Below, piece by piece: positions 56,705 through 64,000 of a DNA stretch of 64,000 bases. A program made the position numbers and the translations under genes. The DNA comes from Sporobacter sp963677825 (GTDB taxonomy: Bacteria > Bacillota > Clostridia > Oscillospirales > Oscillospiraceae). The DNA lies in the NCBI GenBank assembly GCA_963677825.2, contig CAXXEF010000001.1, forward strand, positions 1,550,001-1,614,000, in the 5' to 3' direction. The notes beneath the pieces were generated by a model. The model saw only the letters and a list, made by a program, of their open reading frames with translations, searched no databases and had not been told where the DNA came from. Positions within the stretch are counted from its first letter, which is position 1. The number at the start of each line of letters is the position of its first letter.

Positions 56705-57148
56705 ATGATCAGAGAAAAACTGCTCGGCACATGGAAGCTCGCGTCGTTCACCGGCACCGACGAGGACGGCGTTACCGTACACATCATGGGTGAGGGCGCG
56801 ACCGGCTTCATCTGCTACAGCCCCGACGGCTGGATATCCGTGCAGATGCTCCGTGCCGACCGTCCGCGTTACGACATCCCCGACACGGAGCTCGGCTCCG
56901 ACGAGCAGACGCTGGCCGCCGCGCGCGGCATGTTCGCTTACGCCGGCCGCTTTACAGTCGAGGAGGAAAATGCCGTCGTTTACCACGCGCTGGAGTTCAG
57001 CCTCATCCCGAACTGGATCGGCAGCCGCCAGAAACGCTATGTGACGTTTGAAGACGACAACACACTCGTCTTAACCGCCGACCCCGTGCGCATCGGCAAA
57101 GACGGTAAAAAACGCAACACCGCGCTGCGCTGGACCCGCGAATCGTAA
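56705..57148 (+). CDS. Lipocalin-like domain protein
   Basis: A 147-residue soluble protein of the lipocalin-like family (PF13924-type). The start LLGTWKLASF and the segment TGFICYSPDGWISVQMLRADRPRY are typical, and a run of beta strands follows. It probably binds a small hydrophobic ligand, but none is known. AGGAGG eight bases before the ATG defines the start. Confidence 0.85.
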   Translation: MIREKLLGTWKLASFTGTDEDGVTVHIMGEGATGFICYSPDGWISVQMLRADRPRYDIPDTELGSDEQTLAAARGMFAYAGRFTVEEENAVVYHALEFSLIPNWIGSRQKRYVTFEDDNTLVLTADPVRIGKDGKKRNTALRWTRES

Positions 57149-57159
57149 TAGTCATTTTG

Positions 57160-57200
57160 AGAATATAAAAGACAGGCCTGGGCCTGTCTTTTTATATTCT
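57160..57200. terminator. Bidirectional intrinsic terminator
   Basis: AGAATATAAAAGACAGGCC and GGCCTGTCTTTTTATATTCT pair almost perfectly with one bulged T. Confidence 0.93.
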
Positions 57201-57207
57201 CTGTATT

Positions 57208-57564
57208 TTATTGTACGGCTTTTTTAACGATTTCGGCGATGCGTTTTTCAGTCGCCGCATCGAGCTTCTTTAAGAAGTAGGAGGATGGCATCAACTGATC
57301 CTCGGCCTTTTCCTCAAGCTCAAAATAGGCGCTTTCCGTTTTACCGAATGTCAGGTACTTATCGGCGCGGAAAAATACGAGCACCGGCCCGCTCTTATTT
57401 TTGGCGTAGCCCGGCATCCCGTACCATACGCGCGGCTGGAGTTCCGGTACGGCCTCGAGGATGATTTCATGCAGTCGCTGGGCCATCGCGCGGTATTCTT
57501 CTTTCATTGCGGCGATTTTTTCAAGCACCGCCGCCGTATCGCTAGGCTTTTGTTGCGCGCTCAT
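57208..57564 (-). CDS. DUF1801 protein
   Basis: A 118-residue protein of the DUF1801 (YdhG-like) family. The core WYGMPGYAKNKSGPVLVFFR followed by KYLTFGKTESAYFELE is the usual pattern. Family members are small soluble proteins of unknown biochemical role; some relate to iron or copper tolerance by context only. GGGGAGG precedes the ATG. It lies 29 bases after an isochorismatase-like gene, in the same direction. Confidence 0.85.
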   Translation of the reverse strand: MSAQQKPSDTAAVLEKIAAMKEEYRAMAQRLHEIILEAVPELQPRVWYGMPGYAKNKSGPVLVFFRADKYLTFGKTESAYFELEEKAEDQLMPSSYFLKKLDAATEKRIAEIVKKAVQ

Positions 57565-57593
57565 GGTTGATCCTCCCCTTTTTAGTCGGTGTT

Positions 57594-58187
57594 TTAGTTT
57601 ATCATCGTATAAACGTCGTCAATCGGCGCGACGACGGCACGCCCGAACGAGAGCATCTCCAGCCCCAGCTGTTTGCGTTCCGGTGAAAACGACGTCGTCG
57701 ATTCGATGGGCACGACGCAGTTGTAATTGAGCGAAAAGGCGTAGCTGCACGTCTCAAGCACACAGACGTCCGTCGCGGCGCCGGTGACGATAAGGTTTTT
57801 AATACCCTTGCTTTTTAGGAGCGCATCGAGCCCGGTGTCAAAAAATGCGTTCCAGCCATGCTTGACGATCAGCGCCTCCCCATCGCGCGGGGCGAGGGGC
57901 GGGATGATCTCGGCGTCCGGCGTGCCCTTGATGAAGTGCTTGTATTTCTCGACTTCAAACCGTTCGGCCAGCATCGGCCAGTCGCTGAAGTCCGGTTCGT
58001 ATTCTGTTTTGATATTGACAACGAGCATCCCGTTTTCTGCGCAATAATCCTTCAGCCCGATGATCGGCGTGAGGACGTCCTCCTGCTTACTTATATCGAC
58101 GTTGAGCATCTGCACAAGCGAGCCGTCCGGCGCGCCGCCGCCATACTGCATGTCCACGACTAAAAGCGCCGTTTCGTTTTTCTTCAT
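57594..58187 (-). CDS. Isochorismatase-like cysteine hydrolase
   Basis: A 197-residue hydrolase. The triad is D12 (VVDMQ), Lys in VKHGWNAFFDTGLD, and the nucleophile Cys in GAATDVCVLETC. The cis-peptide region ATDVCV matches nicotinamidase and biuret/cyanuric hydrolases as well as isochorismatases. It acts on an amide or vinyl-ether substrate that cannot be told. GGGAGG seven bases upstream of the ATG. Transcribed just before the DUF1801 gene. Confidence 0.9.
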   Translation of the reverse strand: MKKNETALLVVDMQYGGGAPDGSLVQMLNVDISKQEDVLTPIIGLKDYCAENGMLVVNIKTEYEPDFSDWPMLAERFEVEKYKHFIKGTPDAEIIPPLAPRDGEALIVKHGWNAFFDTGLDALLKSKGIKNLIVTGAATDVCVLETCSYAFSLNYNCVVPIESTTSFSPERKQLGLEMLSFGRAVVAPIDDVYTMIN

Positions 58188-58303
58188 CTAGGATCCCTCC
58201 CAATTTTTTTGGCATGGGTTTATTATATCAGACAAACGCCGGATTAACAGCGCAATGCCGGCTTTCCCTGCACGATGTTTCACAGACGCGCAGTTCGGTC
58301 GCT

Positions 58304-58849
58304 TTACTCTCGGAGGTTACTCTTCAGCTTTCGGTACATTAAGTACACGCGTACAAGGGCCAGCAGATGCAGCACCATTAAAGCTGTAAGAAGTATCCGC
58401 ATAAAGAAATAGAAGCTCGGGAATACAAATTCGGCGTCCGGCATGCTGGGGAACAGAATAAGCGTTTGATAGTAGAACGGAAAACCAACAATGAGCAGAA
58501 ATGCCAGCAGTCTCTTGTACATTGTGCGCTTCGACTTATTATCATTGAAAATGGATAAGTCCGCCGCCGGCTCCCACGGCTTGTAAAAATAATACCACAG
58601 ACCATATTTAGTCGCCAACGTCCAGCCCGCGTCTTCATAGATCTGAAGATACTCACTTTCCGGTATTTTTCTTTCAATACCTCGGAAGTCCATCTGGTAG
58701 ATCAGCTTTTGCTCCTCCTGCTGATCGAAAATGTACGTCCCGAATAGAACTGCATCCAGCCGATACCCCTGCTGCGCCATGTCTTCCAAAAACGCTTTTT
58801 CTTCGTCTTGTTTCCAAACCCAAAACAATTTCTTGACAATTTTTTTCAT
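58304..58849 (-). CDS. DUF2812 membrane protein
   Basis: A 181-residue protein. Residues 1-100 are a soluble DUF2812 domain (WKQDEEKAFLEDMAQQGYRL and YEDAGWTLATKYGLWYYF), and the C-terminal third has two transmembrane segments. The ATG overlaps the stop of the padR gene (ATGA), so both are translated together. DUF2812 proteins are nearly always with a PadR regulator; the cargo is unknown but may sense or handle envelope stress. Confidence 0.92.
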   Translation of the reverse strand: MKKIVKKLFWVWKQDEEKAFLEDMAQQGYRLDAVLFGTYIFDQQEEQKLIYQMDFRGIERKIPESEYLQIYEDAGWTLATKYGLWYYFYKPWEPAADLSIFNDNKSKRTMYKRLLAFLLIVGFPFYYQTLILFPSMPDAEFVFPSFYFFMRILLTALMVLHLLALVRVYLMYRKLKSNLRE

Positions 58850-59178
58850 GACACACCCGCCATTTCGTCGATACCATTTTCATACATTTCCCGCAGTCGG
58901 GCGATCTCATACTCCAACAAGGCGCGCCCGCTTTGTGTGATACAATACATCTTTCGCCGCTTGTTGCTTTCGTCCTCACCGATCAGTGTGATTAACTTGC
59001 CATCGAGCAGCGCCCCCAGCGCACCGTACAGCGTGCCCGCCGCCAGAACAACCCGTCCGGCGCTCATCTGCTCTACTTTTTTCATAATCCCGTACCCATG
59101 CAGCGGCTTGAGTAGTGACAGCAGGATATAGTAGGTCGCCTCCGTGAGCGGGGAGTGTTTATTCATTCTTTTTGTCAT
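58846..59178 (-). CDS. PadR-family transcriptional regulator
   Basis: A 110-residue winged-helix regulator of the short PadR type. PLTEATYYILLSLLKPLHGY and GALGALLDGKLITLIG frame the DNA-binding wing, and YGIMKKVEQMS precedes it. The start at MTKRMNK follows GGAGG by six bases. It probably represses its own promoter, which contains an inverted repeat (59219-59241). Confidence 0.93.
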   Translation of the reverse strand: MTKRMNKHSPLTEATYYILLSLLKPLHGYGIMKKVEQMSAGRVVLAAGTLYGALGALLDGKLITLIGEDESNKRRKMYCITQSGRALLEYEIARLREMYENGIDEMAGVS

Positions 59179-59218
59179 TGCAAACCTCCGGAGCATCAAC
59201 ATCGTTATACCGCTTATC

Positions 59219-59241
59219 GTTATATCGTCTTCCGATATAAC
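59219..59241. promoter_or_regulatory. PadR operator candidate
   Basis: GTTATATCG and CGATATAAC arms around TCTTC, perfectly inverted, just downstream of the -10 box. Confidence 0.75.
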
Positions 59242-59251
59242 ATCTGACTTA

Positions 59252-59280
59252 ATAATATACGAAGCAAATGCGTTTGTCAA
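59252..59280 (-). promoter_or_regulatory. Promoter of the padR-DUF2812 operon
   Basis: On the minus strand, TTGACA, 17 bases, TATTAT; the operator lies where RNA polymerase would start. Confidence 0.75.
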
Positions 59281-59328
59281 CGCTTCGTTCAAATAGCCGG
59301 ATCACCGATTTATTGGCGTATACCATAG

Positions 59329-59361
59329 AGACAGCCCGTCTCAAAGCGAGGCGGGCTGTCT
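59329..59361. terminator. Inverted repeat of unknown role
   Basis: AGACAGCCCG and CGGGCTGTCT arms around a 13-base loop within a gene-free stretch (59293-59502) in which I see nothing else. Confidence 0.4.
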
Positions 59362-59502
59362 ATCAATTAAAGACGGCGATGCTACCTCAGAAAATTTGCA
59401 TCATGTTGCTGCCCAGGTGGCCTAGCAGCACAAATCTGGCCGTCGAAAGTCAGCTATTAGACTTCTTTTAGATGTATTGCGTGTCGTTAAACCCACCGAA
59501 GT

Positions 59503-59539
59503 AAAAAAAGAAAGACAGGCAATGCCTGTCTTCTTTTTT
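59503..59539. terminator. Intrinsic terminator of the antiporter operon
   Basis: AAAGACAGGCA and TGCCTGTCTT arms with A and T runs on both sides; it ends the minus-strand antiporter gene and could act both ways. Confidence 0.85.
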
Positions 59540-59551
59540 CGATATGGGATA

Positions 59552-60754
59552 TCAGCCGCTTTTCAGCTTGGTCTTTTTCGGGACCCTGATTTCGCCCGCT
59601 TTTTCCAGCGCATATTTTGCGGCGATCGGGCCGACAAGGGAGTAAATAAACGTTGAACACAAAATAATCGTCCGGATCTCCGCGGCATAGGCCGGTACCA
59701 GATGACCGGCGACAACGGTCAGCCCCAGCGCGACGCCGGCTTGGGGCATCAGCGTCGGCCCCAGATAACGGCTGATGTTTTTGTCCTGCTTTGCAATCTT
59801 TCCGCCGAGCCAGGCGCCACCCATCTTGCCGATGACTCGCATCACCACGTACACGACCCCAATCACACCGATGCCTGCCAGCGCGGAGATATCAAACCCT
59901 GCGCCCGATATGATAAAGAACAGCATCAAAATCGGCGGCGAAAACGATTCCGCTACTTTCATAATGTGATCCGTTTCACTGAAAATATTGACCAGCACAC
60001 CGCCGAGCGCCATGCAGGCCAGAAGCGGTGAGCCGTGAACAAGATCGGATAACCAGTACGTGCCGAGAATCGCTGAAATCGTAATGCTGATCCGGTTAGA
60101 CGGCTTTTTAAAGAACCGGAAAACAAATTTCATCAAGATGCTGATGCCGCCGCCCAGAACAAACGAAATCAGTATTTCATAAAACGGCCGCAAAATGGAC
60201 AAAACCATATGCGTTTCGGCCGACGTCGCCGCTGAAACAAACGCAGACGCGACACCGAAACCAATGAGCGCCGTCGCGTCATCCAGCGCGACCACGCTCA
60301 TCAGCATGGACGTGAGGGGGCCTTTTGCCCGGAACTGGTTAATAACCATAATCGTCTGGGCTGGCGCGGTCGCCGCGGCGATGGCGCCGAGCATGATCGC
60401 CAGGTTTTTGTCAACGCCCAGCAGCAGCATGGTGCCTGTTACAAGGATAATCGCACAGCCGGACTCGGCAATGGCGATCACAAACGGTGCAATACCAACT
60501 TTTTTATAGTAGTCGAGACTGAACTCGCTGCCGATTGAAAAAGCTATGAAGCTCAGTGCGATGTCGGAGATGACGGCAAATCCGTCTACCATGGATACCG
60601 GGATAAGATTAAGTACAGACGGGCCAAGTATCAAGCCTGCAATCAGGTAGCCCGTAACATTCGGAGATTTTAATTTCTTTGCAAGCCTTCCAAGCAGGAT
60701 GCCGCAGGCCAGCATGACGGCAACTTCGAGAATGATCCTATTTTCCAAAACCAC
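59552..60754 (-). CDS. Cation:proton antiporter, CPA2 (KefB/GerN-like) membrane domain
   Basis: A 400-residue membrane protein with about 11-12 hydrophobic segments and no C-terminal RCK domain. GYLIAGLILGPSVLNL and MPQAGVALGLTVVAGH are CPA2 hallmarks; the transport-site acidic pair may be in VVALDDATALIGFG. It should exchange Na+ or K+ for protons. A GTG start is indicated by AAAGGGG six bases upstream and lies inside the end of the PII-like gene (17-base overlap), showing coupling. Confidence 0.9.
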   Translation of the reverse strand: MVLENRIILEVAVMLACGILLGRLAKKLKSPNVTGYLIAGLILGPSVLNLIPVSMVDGFAVISDIALSFIAFSIGSEFSLDYYKKVGIAPFVIAIAESGCAIILVTGTMLLLGVDKNLAIMLGAIAAATAPAQTIMVINQFRAKGPLTSMLMSVVALDDATALIGFGVASAFVSAATSAETHMVLSILRPFYEILISFVLGGGISILMKFVFRFFKKPSNRISITISAILGTYWLSDLVHGSPLLACMALGGVLVNIFSETDHIMKVAESFSPPILMLFFIISGAGFDISALAGIGVIGVVYVVMRVIGKMGGAWLGGKIAKQDKNISRYLGPTLMPQAGVALGLTVVAGHLVPAYAAEIRTIILCSTFIYSLVGPIAAKYALEKAGEIRVPKKTKLKSG

Positions 60755-61091
60755 AGAGCCCCTTTGTAAAATCTATAGGGACGCTGAAAACAATGCCGGT
60801 GTCTTCGCAAGACAGGTCGCCAATGACCGACTCTATCGTTTCGACGATTTCAGTAAGTTTGTCGTCCTCAATTACTGCTAATACTGTATAGTTCTTCGTT
60901 CGCTCCGGATTCAGATATTGTCGAAGCGACGCCAATACCGGTATATCCGTATCGTCATACTTTTCACTCAGCAGCCTCGCCATACCCATGCTTTCTGTAA
61001 CCGTTGCGTTGCAGAGCTTTTTTTGTGCCAGCGTACTGAGCAGTTCGTCTAGTTTTTCGGTCTTATTCAAGACCAGAAATAATAATTTCAT
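60738..61091 (-). CDS. PII-like signalling protein coupled to antiporter
   Basis: A 117-residue protein with a ferredoxin-like fold pattern: MKLLFLVLNKTEKLDELLSTL, a loop with ATVTESMGMARLL, then TVLAVIEDDKLTEIVETIESVIG. It resembles PII-like proteins (P-II_NGs or DUF190/DUF3240 type) rather than GlnB. Such proteins bind nucleotides and gate a transporter encoded beside them. The overlap of 17 bases with the antiporter gene supports that here. The start follows AAAGGGTGG; three codons precede it in frame. Confidence 0.75.
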   Translation of the reverse strand: MKLLFLVLNKTEKLDELLSTLAQKKLCNATVTESMGMARLLSEKYDDTDIPVLASLRQYLNPERTKNYTVLAVIEDDKLTEIVETIESVIGDLSCEDTGIVFSVPIDFTKGLCGFGK

Positions 61092-61111
61092 GTCAACCAC
61101 CCTTTAAAATA

Positions 61112-61140
61112 AGTATGAAATTTTATGAAGCGTTTGTCAA
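61112..61140 (-). promoter_or_regulatory. Promoter of the PII-like/antiporter operon
   Basis: On the minus strand, TTGACA, 17 bases, CATACT. Confidence 0.65.
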
Positions 61141-61301
61141 ATGCTTGGGCGTAGTAATTTCTATAATAATACGCGGTAAATTACAATTTGTTTTGTTGGT
61201 TTTTAAAATTAACGCCGTTTAGGCCCAAAAACGACAGATTGAAGGCGATTTTCATCGTCTTCAACAATAAAGCAGCCCCGCCTATTGGCGAAGCTGCTTG
61301 T

Positions 61302-61386
61302 TGGTGGAGGAGGGTGGATTCGAACCACCGAAGTCACTGACAACAGATTTACAGTCTGCCCCCTTTGGCCACTCGGGAACTCCTCC
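61302..61386 (-). tRNA. tRNA-Tyr (anticodon GTA)
   Basis: On the minus strand, acceptor GGAGGAG pairs with CTCCTCC; the anticodon stem-loop is CAGACTGTAAATCTG with GTA. A long variable arm is present (class II), as for tRNA-Tyr. TTCGAAT in the T arm. The 3' CCA is encoded. Confidence 0.95.
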
Positions 61387-61408
61387 GTATTTAGCTGGCG
61401 ACGACGAG

Positions 61409-61481
61409 AGCTGGTGGACGGACTCGAACCCCCGACCTGCTGATTACAAATCAGCTGCTCTACCAACTGAGCTACACCAGC
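61409..61481 (-). tRNA. tRNA-Thr (anticodon TGT)
   Basis: On the minus strand, acceptor GCTGGTG pairs with CACCAGC; the anticodon stem-loop is CTGATTTGTAATCAG with TGT. D-arm TAGCTCAGTTGGTAGAGCA and T-arm GGTTCGAGTCC are standard. CCA is not encoded. It lies 22 bases from tRNA-Tyr, so they form one transcript. Confidence 0.95.
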
Positions 61482-61662
61482 ACGCCTTAAGCCGTCAGTG
61501 AGATTAATAATAACAAAAGCGATGCCTTTTTGTCAACAAAAAAGTTTACCTTATTTTAATCAACAAAGCCGCAGCCCGTCCGGCACGGTATCGACGCCGT
61601 CCGACACCATGCAATAAGATCCGCCGCATGCTGCGTTTAACACGTCAAAACGCCGATTTTTC

Positions 61663-61686
61663 AGGTCCCCGCACGGGCCTTTTTTT
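61663..61686 (+). terminator. Weak hairpin with T run upstream of secA
   Basis: AGG-CCC pairs with GGG-CCT around a short loop, followed by seven T. What it ends is unclear; it is 80 bases before secA. Confidence 0.35.
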
Positions 61687-61717
61687 ATCTTGATTACTTT
61701 TTTTATTCATATTCGTG

Positions 61718-61726
61718 TGCTATAAT
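61718..61726 (+). promoter_or_regulatory. Extended -10 promoter of secA
   Basis: TGC-TATAAT with a poor -35 region; leader about 35 bases. Confidence 0.55.
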
Positions 61727-61765
61727 ACCTTGATAAAATGTTTATGTGACGGGAAAGGCATTACT

Positions 61766-64000
61766 ATGCTAAAAGATGTTGTTGCAAAGGTATTCGGTAC
61801 CCACTCTCAGCGGGAGCTGAAGACCCTTAATCCCATTATTAATAAAATCGAGGCGCTCGAAGACGATTATAAAAAGCTCTCCGATGAAGCGCTGCAAGCC
61901 AAAACGGCCGAGTTCAAGCAGCGGCTTGCCGACGGTGAAACGCTCGACGATATCCTGCCGGAAGCGTTTGCGACCGTTCGGGAGGCCGCCGACCGCATCA
62001 TTGGATTACGCCCCTACCGTGTCCAGCTGATCGGCGGCATCGTTTTACATCAAGGGCGTATCGCTGAAATGAAAACAGGTGAAGGTAAAACGCTTGTCGC
62101 CGTGCTGCCGTCGTACCTCAACGCGCTGAGCGGAAACGGCGTGCATATCGTCACCGTTAACGACTATCTTGCCCGCCGCGACAGTGAGTGGATGGGCAAG
62201 GTTCATCATTTTCTGGGGCTGAATGTCGGACTGATCGTCCACGGCCTGTCGAGTGCAGATCGCCGCGCGGCGTACGCCGCCGACATCACCTACGGTACGA
62301 ACAACGAGATGGGCTTTGACTACCTGCGCGACAATATGGCGCTGTACAGCGCGAACATGGTCCAGCGCGGCCATAACTTCGCCATCGTCGACGAGGTCGA
62401 CTCCATCCTCATCGACGAAGCGCGCACACCGCTCATCATTTCCGGTCAGGGCGACGAGTCGACCGATATGTACACCAAGGCCGACGCCTTCGTCGCGCGG
62501 CTGAAAAAGGCCGTATTCGCCACCATCGACGATAAGGAGCTGGAGGACGAGACTCTCGACGCGGACTACATCGTCGACGAAAAGGCGCGCACGGCGACGC
62601 TGACAGCGCGCGGCATCGCCAAGGCCGAAGAATATTTTTCTCTGGAGAACCTCTCGGACCTTGAAAACAACACACTCTCCCACCACATCAATCAGGCCGT
62701 TAAAGCACACGGCATCATGACGCGCGACGTCGACTACGTTGTCAAAGACGGCGAGATCATTATCGTCGACGAATTTACCGGCCGCCTGATGATTGGCCGG
62801 CGCTACAACGAGGGGCTCCATCAGGCCATCGAGGCCAAGGAGCATGTCACGGTCGCCCGCGAGAGCAAAACGCTTGCGACGATTACCTTCCAGAACTATT
62901 TCCGCCTGTATGACAAGCTCTCGGGCATGACCGGTACGGCGCTCACCGAGGAGGAGGAGTTCAGCTCCATCTACAGCCTCGACGTAATTGAAATCCCGAC
63001 AAACCGTCCGCTCGCGCGTATCGACAATCCCGATGCGATTTATAAAAACGATAACGGCAAACTGCGCGCTATTATTAATCAGATCGAAGAATGCCACGCA
63101 AAAGGCCAGCCCGTGCTGGTGGGTACCGTATCGATCGAGCGCAGTGAGCTGCTGGCCAATCTTCTTAAAAAGAAAAAGATACCGCACAACGTGCTCAACG
63201 CCAAGCACCATGAGAAAGAGGCCGAAATTGTCGCCCAGGCCGGTAAGTTCGGCGCCGTGACGATCGCCACGAACATGGCCGGCCGCGGTACGGACATCAT
63301 GCTCGGCGGCAACCCGGAGTTTTTGGCCATCAACGAACTGAAAAAAGCCGAAATCCCCGACGAAATCATCGTCGAAGCAACCGGCTACGCTGAGACGGAT
63401 AATCCGGATATTGTTGAAGCGCGTCGGCTGTATGCTGAGAAATACGACGCGCATAAAAAGGTCACAGCGGCCGAGGCCGACAAAGTCCGCGGTGCCGGCG
63501 GCCTGTTCATCCTCGGCACCGAGCGGCACGAGTCGCGCCGGATCGACAATCAGCTTCGCGGCCGTTCCGGCCGTCAGGGCGACCCGGGCGAAACGCGCTT
63601 CTACATCGCCATGACCGACGATATTATGCGCCTGTTCGGCTCGGAGCGCATTCAGGGCATGATGGAAACGCTCGGCCTCGACGAGGATACGCCGATCGAT
63701 CAGAAGATCCTTTCCAATGCCATCGAGAACGCCCAGAAGAAGGTTGAAAGCCGCAACTTCCAAGCGCGTAAGCACGTGCTTGAATACGACGACGTTATGA
63801 ACACGCAGCGCACGCTCATCTACGAACAGCGCCGCAAGGTGCTCGACGGCGAGGACATTAAGCCCGCGCTGCAGTCGATGATTCGCGACGTGATTGACGC
63901 CGCCGTGCGTTCGGCCGCCGCCCAACAGGGCGAAATATCCATGCAGGTCGATCTTGACGAACTCGTCGCGCCTTACGAGCAGCTGTTTTTGAAAAAGAAG
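61766..64000 (+). CDS. secA: Preprotein translocase ATPase SecA (partial at right edge)
   Basis: The frame starts at ATG 61766 after GGGAAAGG and stays open to the window end, giving 745 residues of a protein usually 800-900 long. The first Walker A site is EMKTGEGKTLVAVLP (about 100-115), the DEAD-like Walker B is FAIVDEVDSILIDEARTPL, and the second nucleotide-binding domain has GTERHESRRIDNQLRGRSGRQGD. TATMAGRGTDI-type region reads TIATNMAGRGTDIML. SecA drives protein export through SecYEG. The C-terminal SecB/zinc tail, if any, lies beyond the window. Confidence 0.97.
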   Translation, partial: MLKDVVAKVFGTHSQRELKTLNPIINKIEALEDDYKKLSDEALQAKTAEFKQRLADGETLDDILPEAFATVREAADRIIGLRPYRVQLIGGIVLHQGRIAEMKTGEGKTLVAVLPSYLNALSGNGVHIVTVNDYLARRDSEWMGKVHHFLGLNVGLIVHGLSSADRRAAYAADITYGTNNEMGFDYLRDNMALYSANMVQRGHNFAIVDEVDSILIDEARTPLIISGQGDESTDMYTKADAFVARLKKAVFATIDDKELEDETLDADYIVDEKARTATLTARGIAKAEEYFSLENLSDLENNTLSHHINQAVKAHGIMTRDVDYVVKDGEIIIVDEFTGRLMIGRRYNEGLHQAIEAKEHVTVARESKTLATITFQNYFRLYDKLSGMTGTALTEEEEFSSIYSLDVIEIPTNRPLARIDNPDAIYKNDNGKLRAIINQIEECHAKGQPVLVGTVSIERSELLANLLKKKKIPHNVLNAKHHEKEAEIVAQAGKFGAVTIATNMAGRGTDIMLGGNPEFLAINELKKAEIPDEIIVEATGYAETDNPDIVEARRLYAEKYDAHKKVTAAEADKVRGAGGLFILGTERHESRRIDNQLRGRSGRQGDPGETRFYIAMTDDIMRLFGSERIQGMMETLGLDEDTPIDQKILSNAIENAQKKVESRNFQARKHVLEYDDVMNTQRTLIYEQRRKVLDGEDIKPALQSMIRDVIDAAVRSAAAQQGEISMQVDLDELVAPYEQLFLKKK

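Noticed and set aside
62045..63925. Long open frame on the minus strand across secA (626 codons)
   Set aside because: It lies entirely antisense to secA, whose motifs are unmistakable. High GC and codon bias keep the opposite strand open. No domain or ribosome site supports it.
1..64000. CRISPR array, prophage or insertion sequence
   Set aside because: No regularly spaced repeats, integrase, transposase or terminal inverted repeats with target duplications were seen.

Overview
This window comes from a GC-rich anaerobic bacterium of the Firmicutes, most likely class Clostridia (an Oscillospiraceae-like lineage is a guess). The evidence is AGGAGG-type ribosome binding sites with frequent GTG/TTG starts, TTGACA/TATAAT promoters, an SLH-domain wall protein, several lipoproteins, and fermentation genes (glutaconyl-CoA decarboxylase alpha, split transketolase, fused CoA-transferase). 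No phage, insertion sequence, CRISPR array or rRNA was seen.

Layout: 1-9750 holds the end of an enoate-reductase-type flavoenzyme gene, a flavodoxin, rsgA with an unexplained leader, a nitroreductase, an SLH/L,D-transpeptidase, a cysteine synthase, an SH3-NlpC/P60 hydrolase and a hotdog thioesterase. A frameshifted GNAT gene follows. 10600-17500 is a complete branched-chain-amino-acid-type ABC importer (livFGMHK order on the minus strand) with a divergent PucR/CdaR-like regulator. 19660-34750 is a long minus-strand catabolic region: a cupin, a 3-hydroxyacid dehydrogenase and a beta-keto-acid cleavage enzyme; a LysR regulator; aryl-alcohol dehydrogenase; a molybdenum aldehyde oxidoreductase; a gallate-decarboxylase-like trio (UbiD, UbiX, LpdD); a CoA-transferase; an unusual thiolase; and a 3-hydroxyacyl-CoA dehydrogenase/enoyl-CoA hydratase fusion. 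35200-38600 has a decayed ATPase gene, a two-domain VOC protein and a tandem duplication that made two lipoprotein genes. 38640-43454 is a polyol/sugar-type cluster (two dehydrogenases and a split transketolase) with a divergent AraC regulator. 43600-46110 has two small proteins, an MscS channel and a flavodoxin.

46500-55380 is the most interesting part. It encodes a glutaconyl-CoA carboxyltransferase (GcdA type), a 5S/oxaloacetate-type carboxyltransferase without its own biotin domain, and a separate biotin carrier. These are followed by a glutaryl-CoA-type dehydrogenase, crotonase, 3-hydroxybutyryl-CoA dehydrogenase and a GTP-type PEP carboxykinase. No membrane beta subunit of a sodium-pumping decarboxylase is present. 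The set has the 12S + 5S + 1.3S architecture of propionibacterial transcarboxylase but with a glutaconyl-CoA-type 12S partner. I infer a glutaconyl-CoA:pyruvate transcarboxylase that would save the carboxyl group as oxaloacetate, which PEP carboxykinase could turn into PEP.

55440-64000 contains a duplicated-cupin protein, a lipocalin-like protein, DUF1801, an isochorismatase-like hydrolase, a PadR/DUF2812 pair, a PII-like protein coupled to a cation/proton antiporter, tRNA-Tyr, tRNA-Thr and the first three quarters or so of secA, cut by the window end. A plausible unifying picture is fermentation of plant-derived aromatics and dicarboxylates: alcohols and aldehydes are oxidised to acids, phenolic acids decarboxylated, ring-derived chains cleaved to acetoacetate or acyl-CoA units, and glutaryl-CoA taken to crotonyl-CoA and acetoacetyl-CoA. 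The substrates are inferred, not shown.
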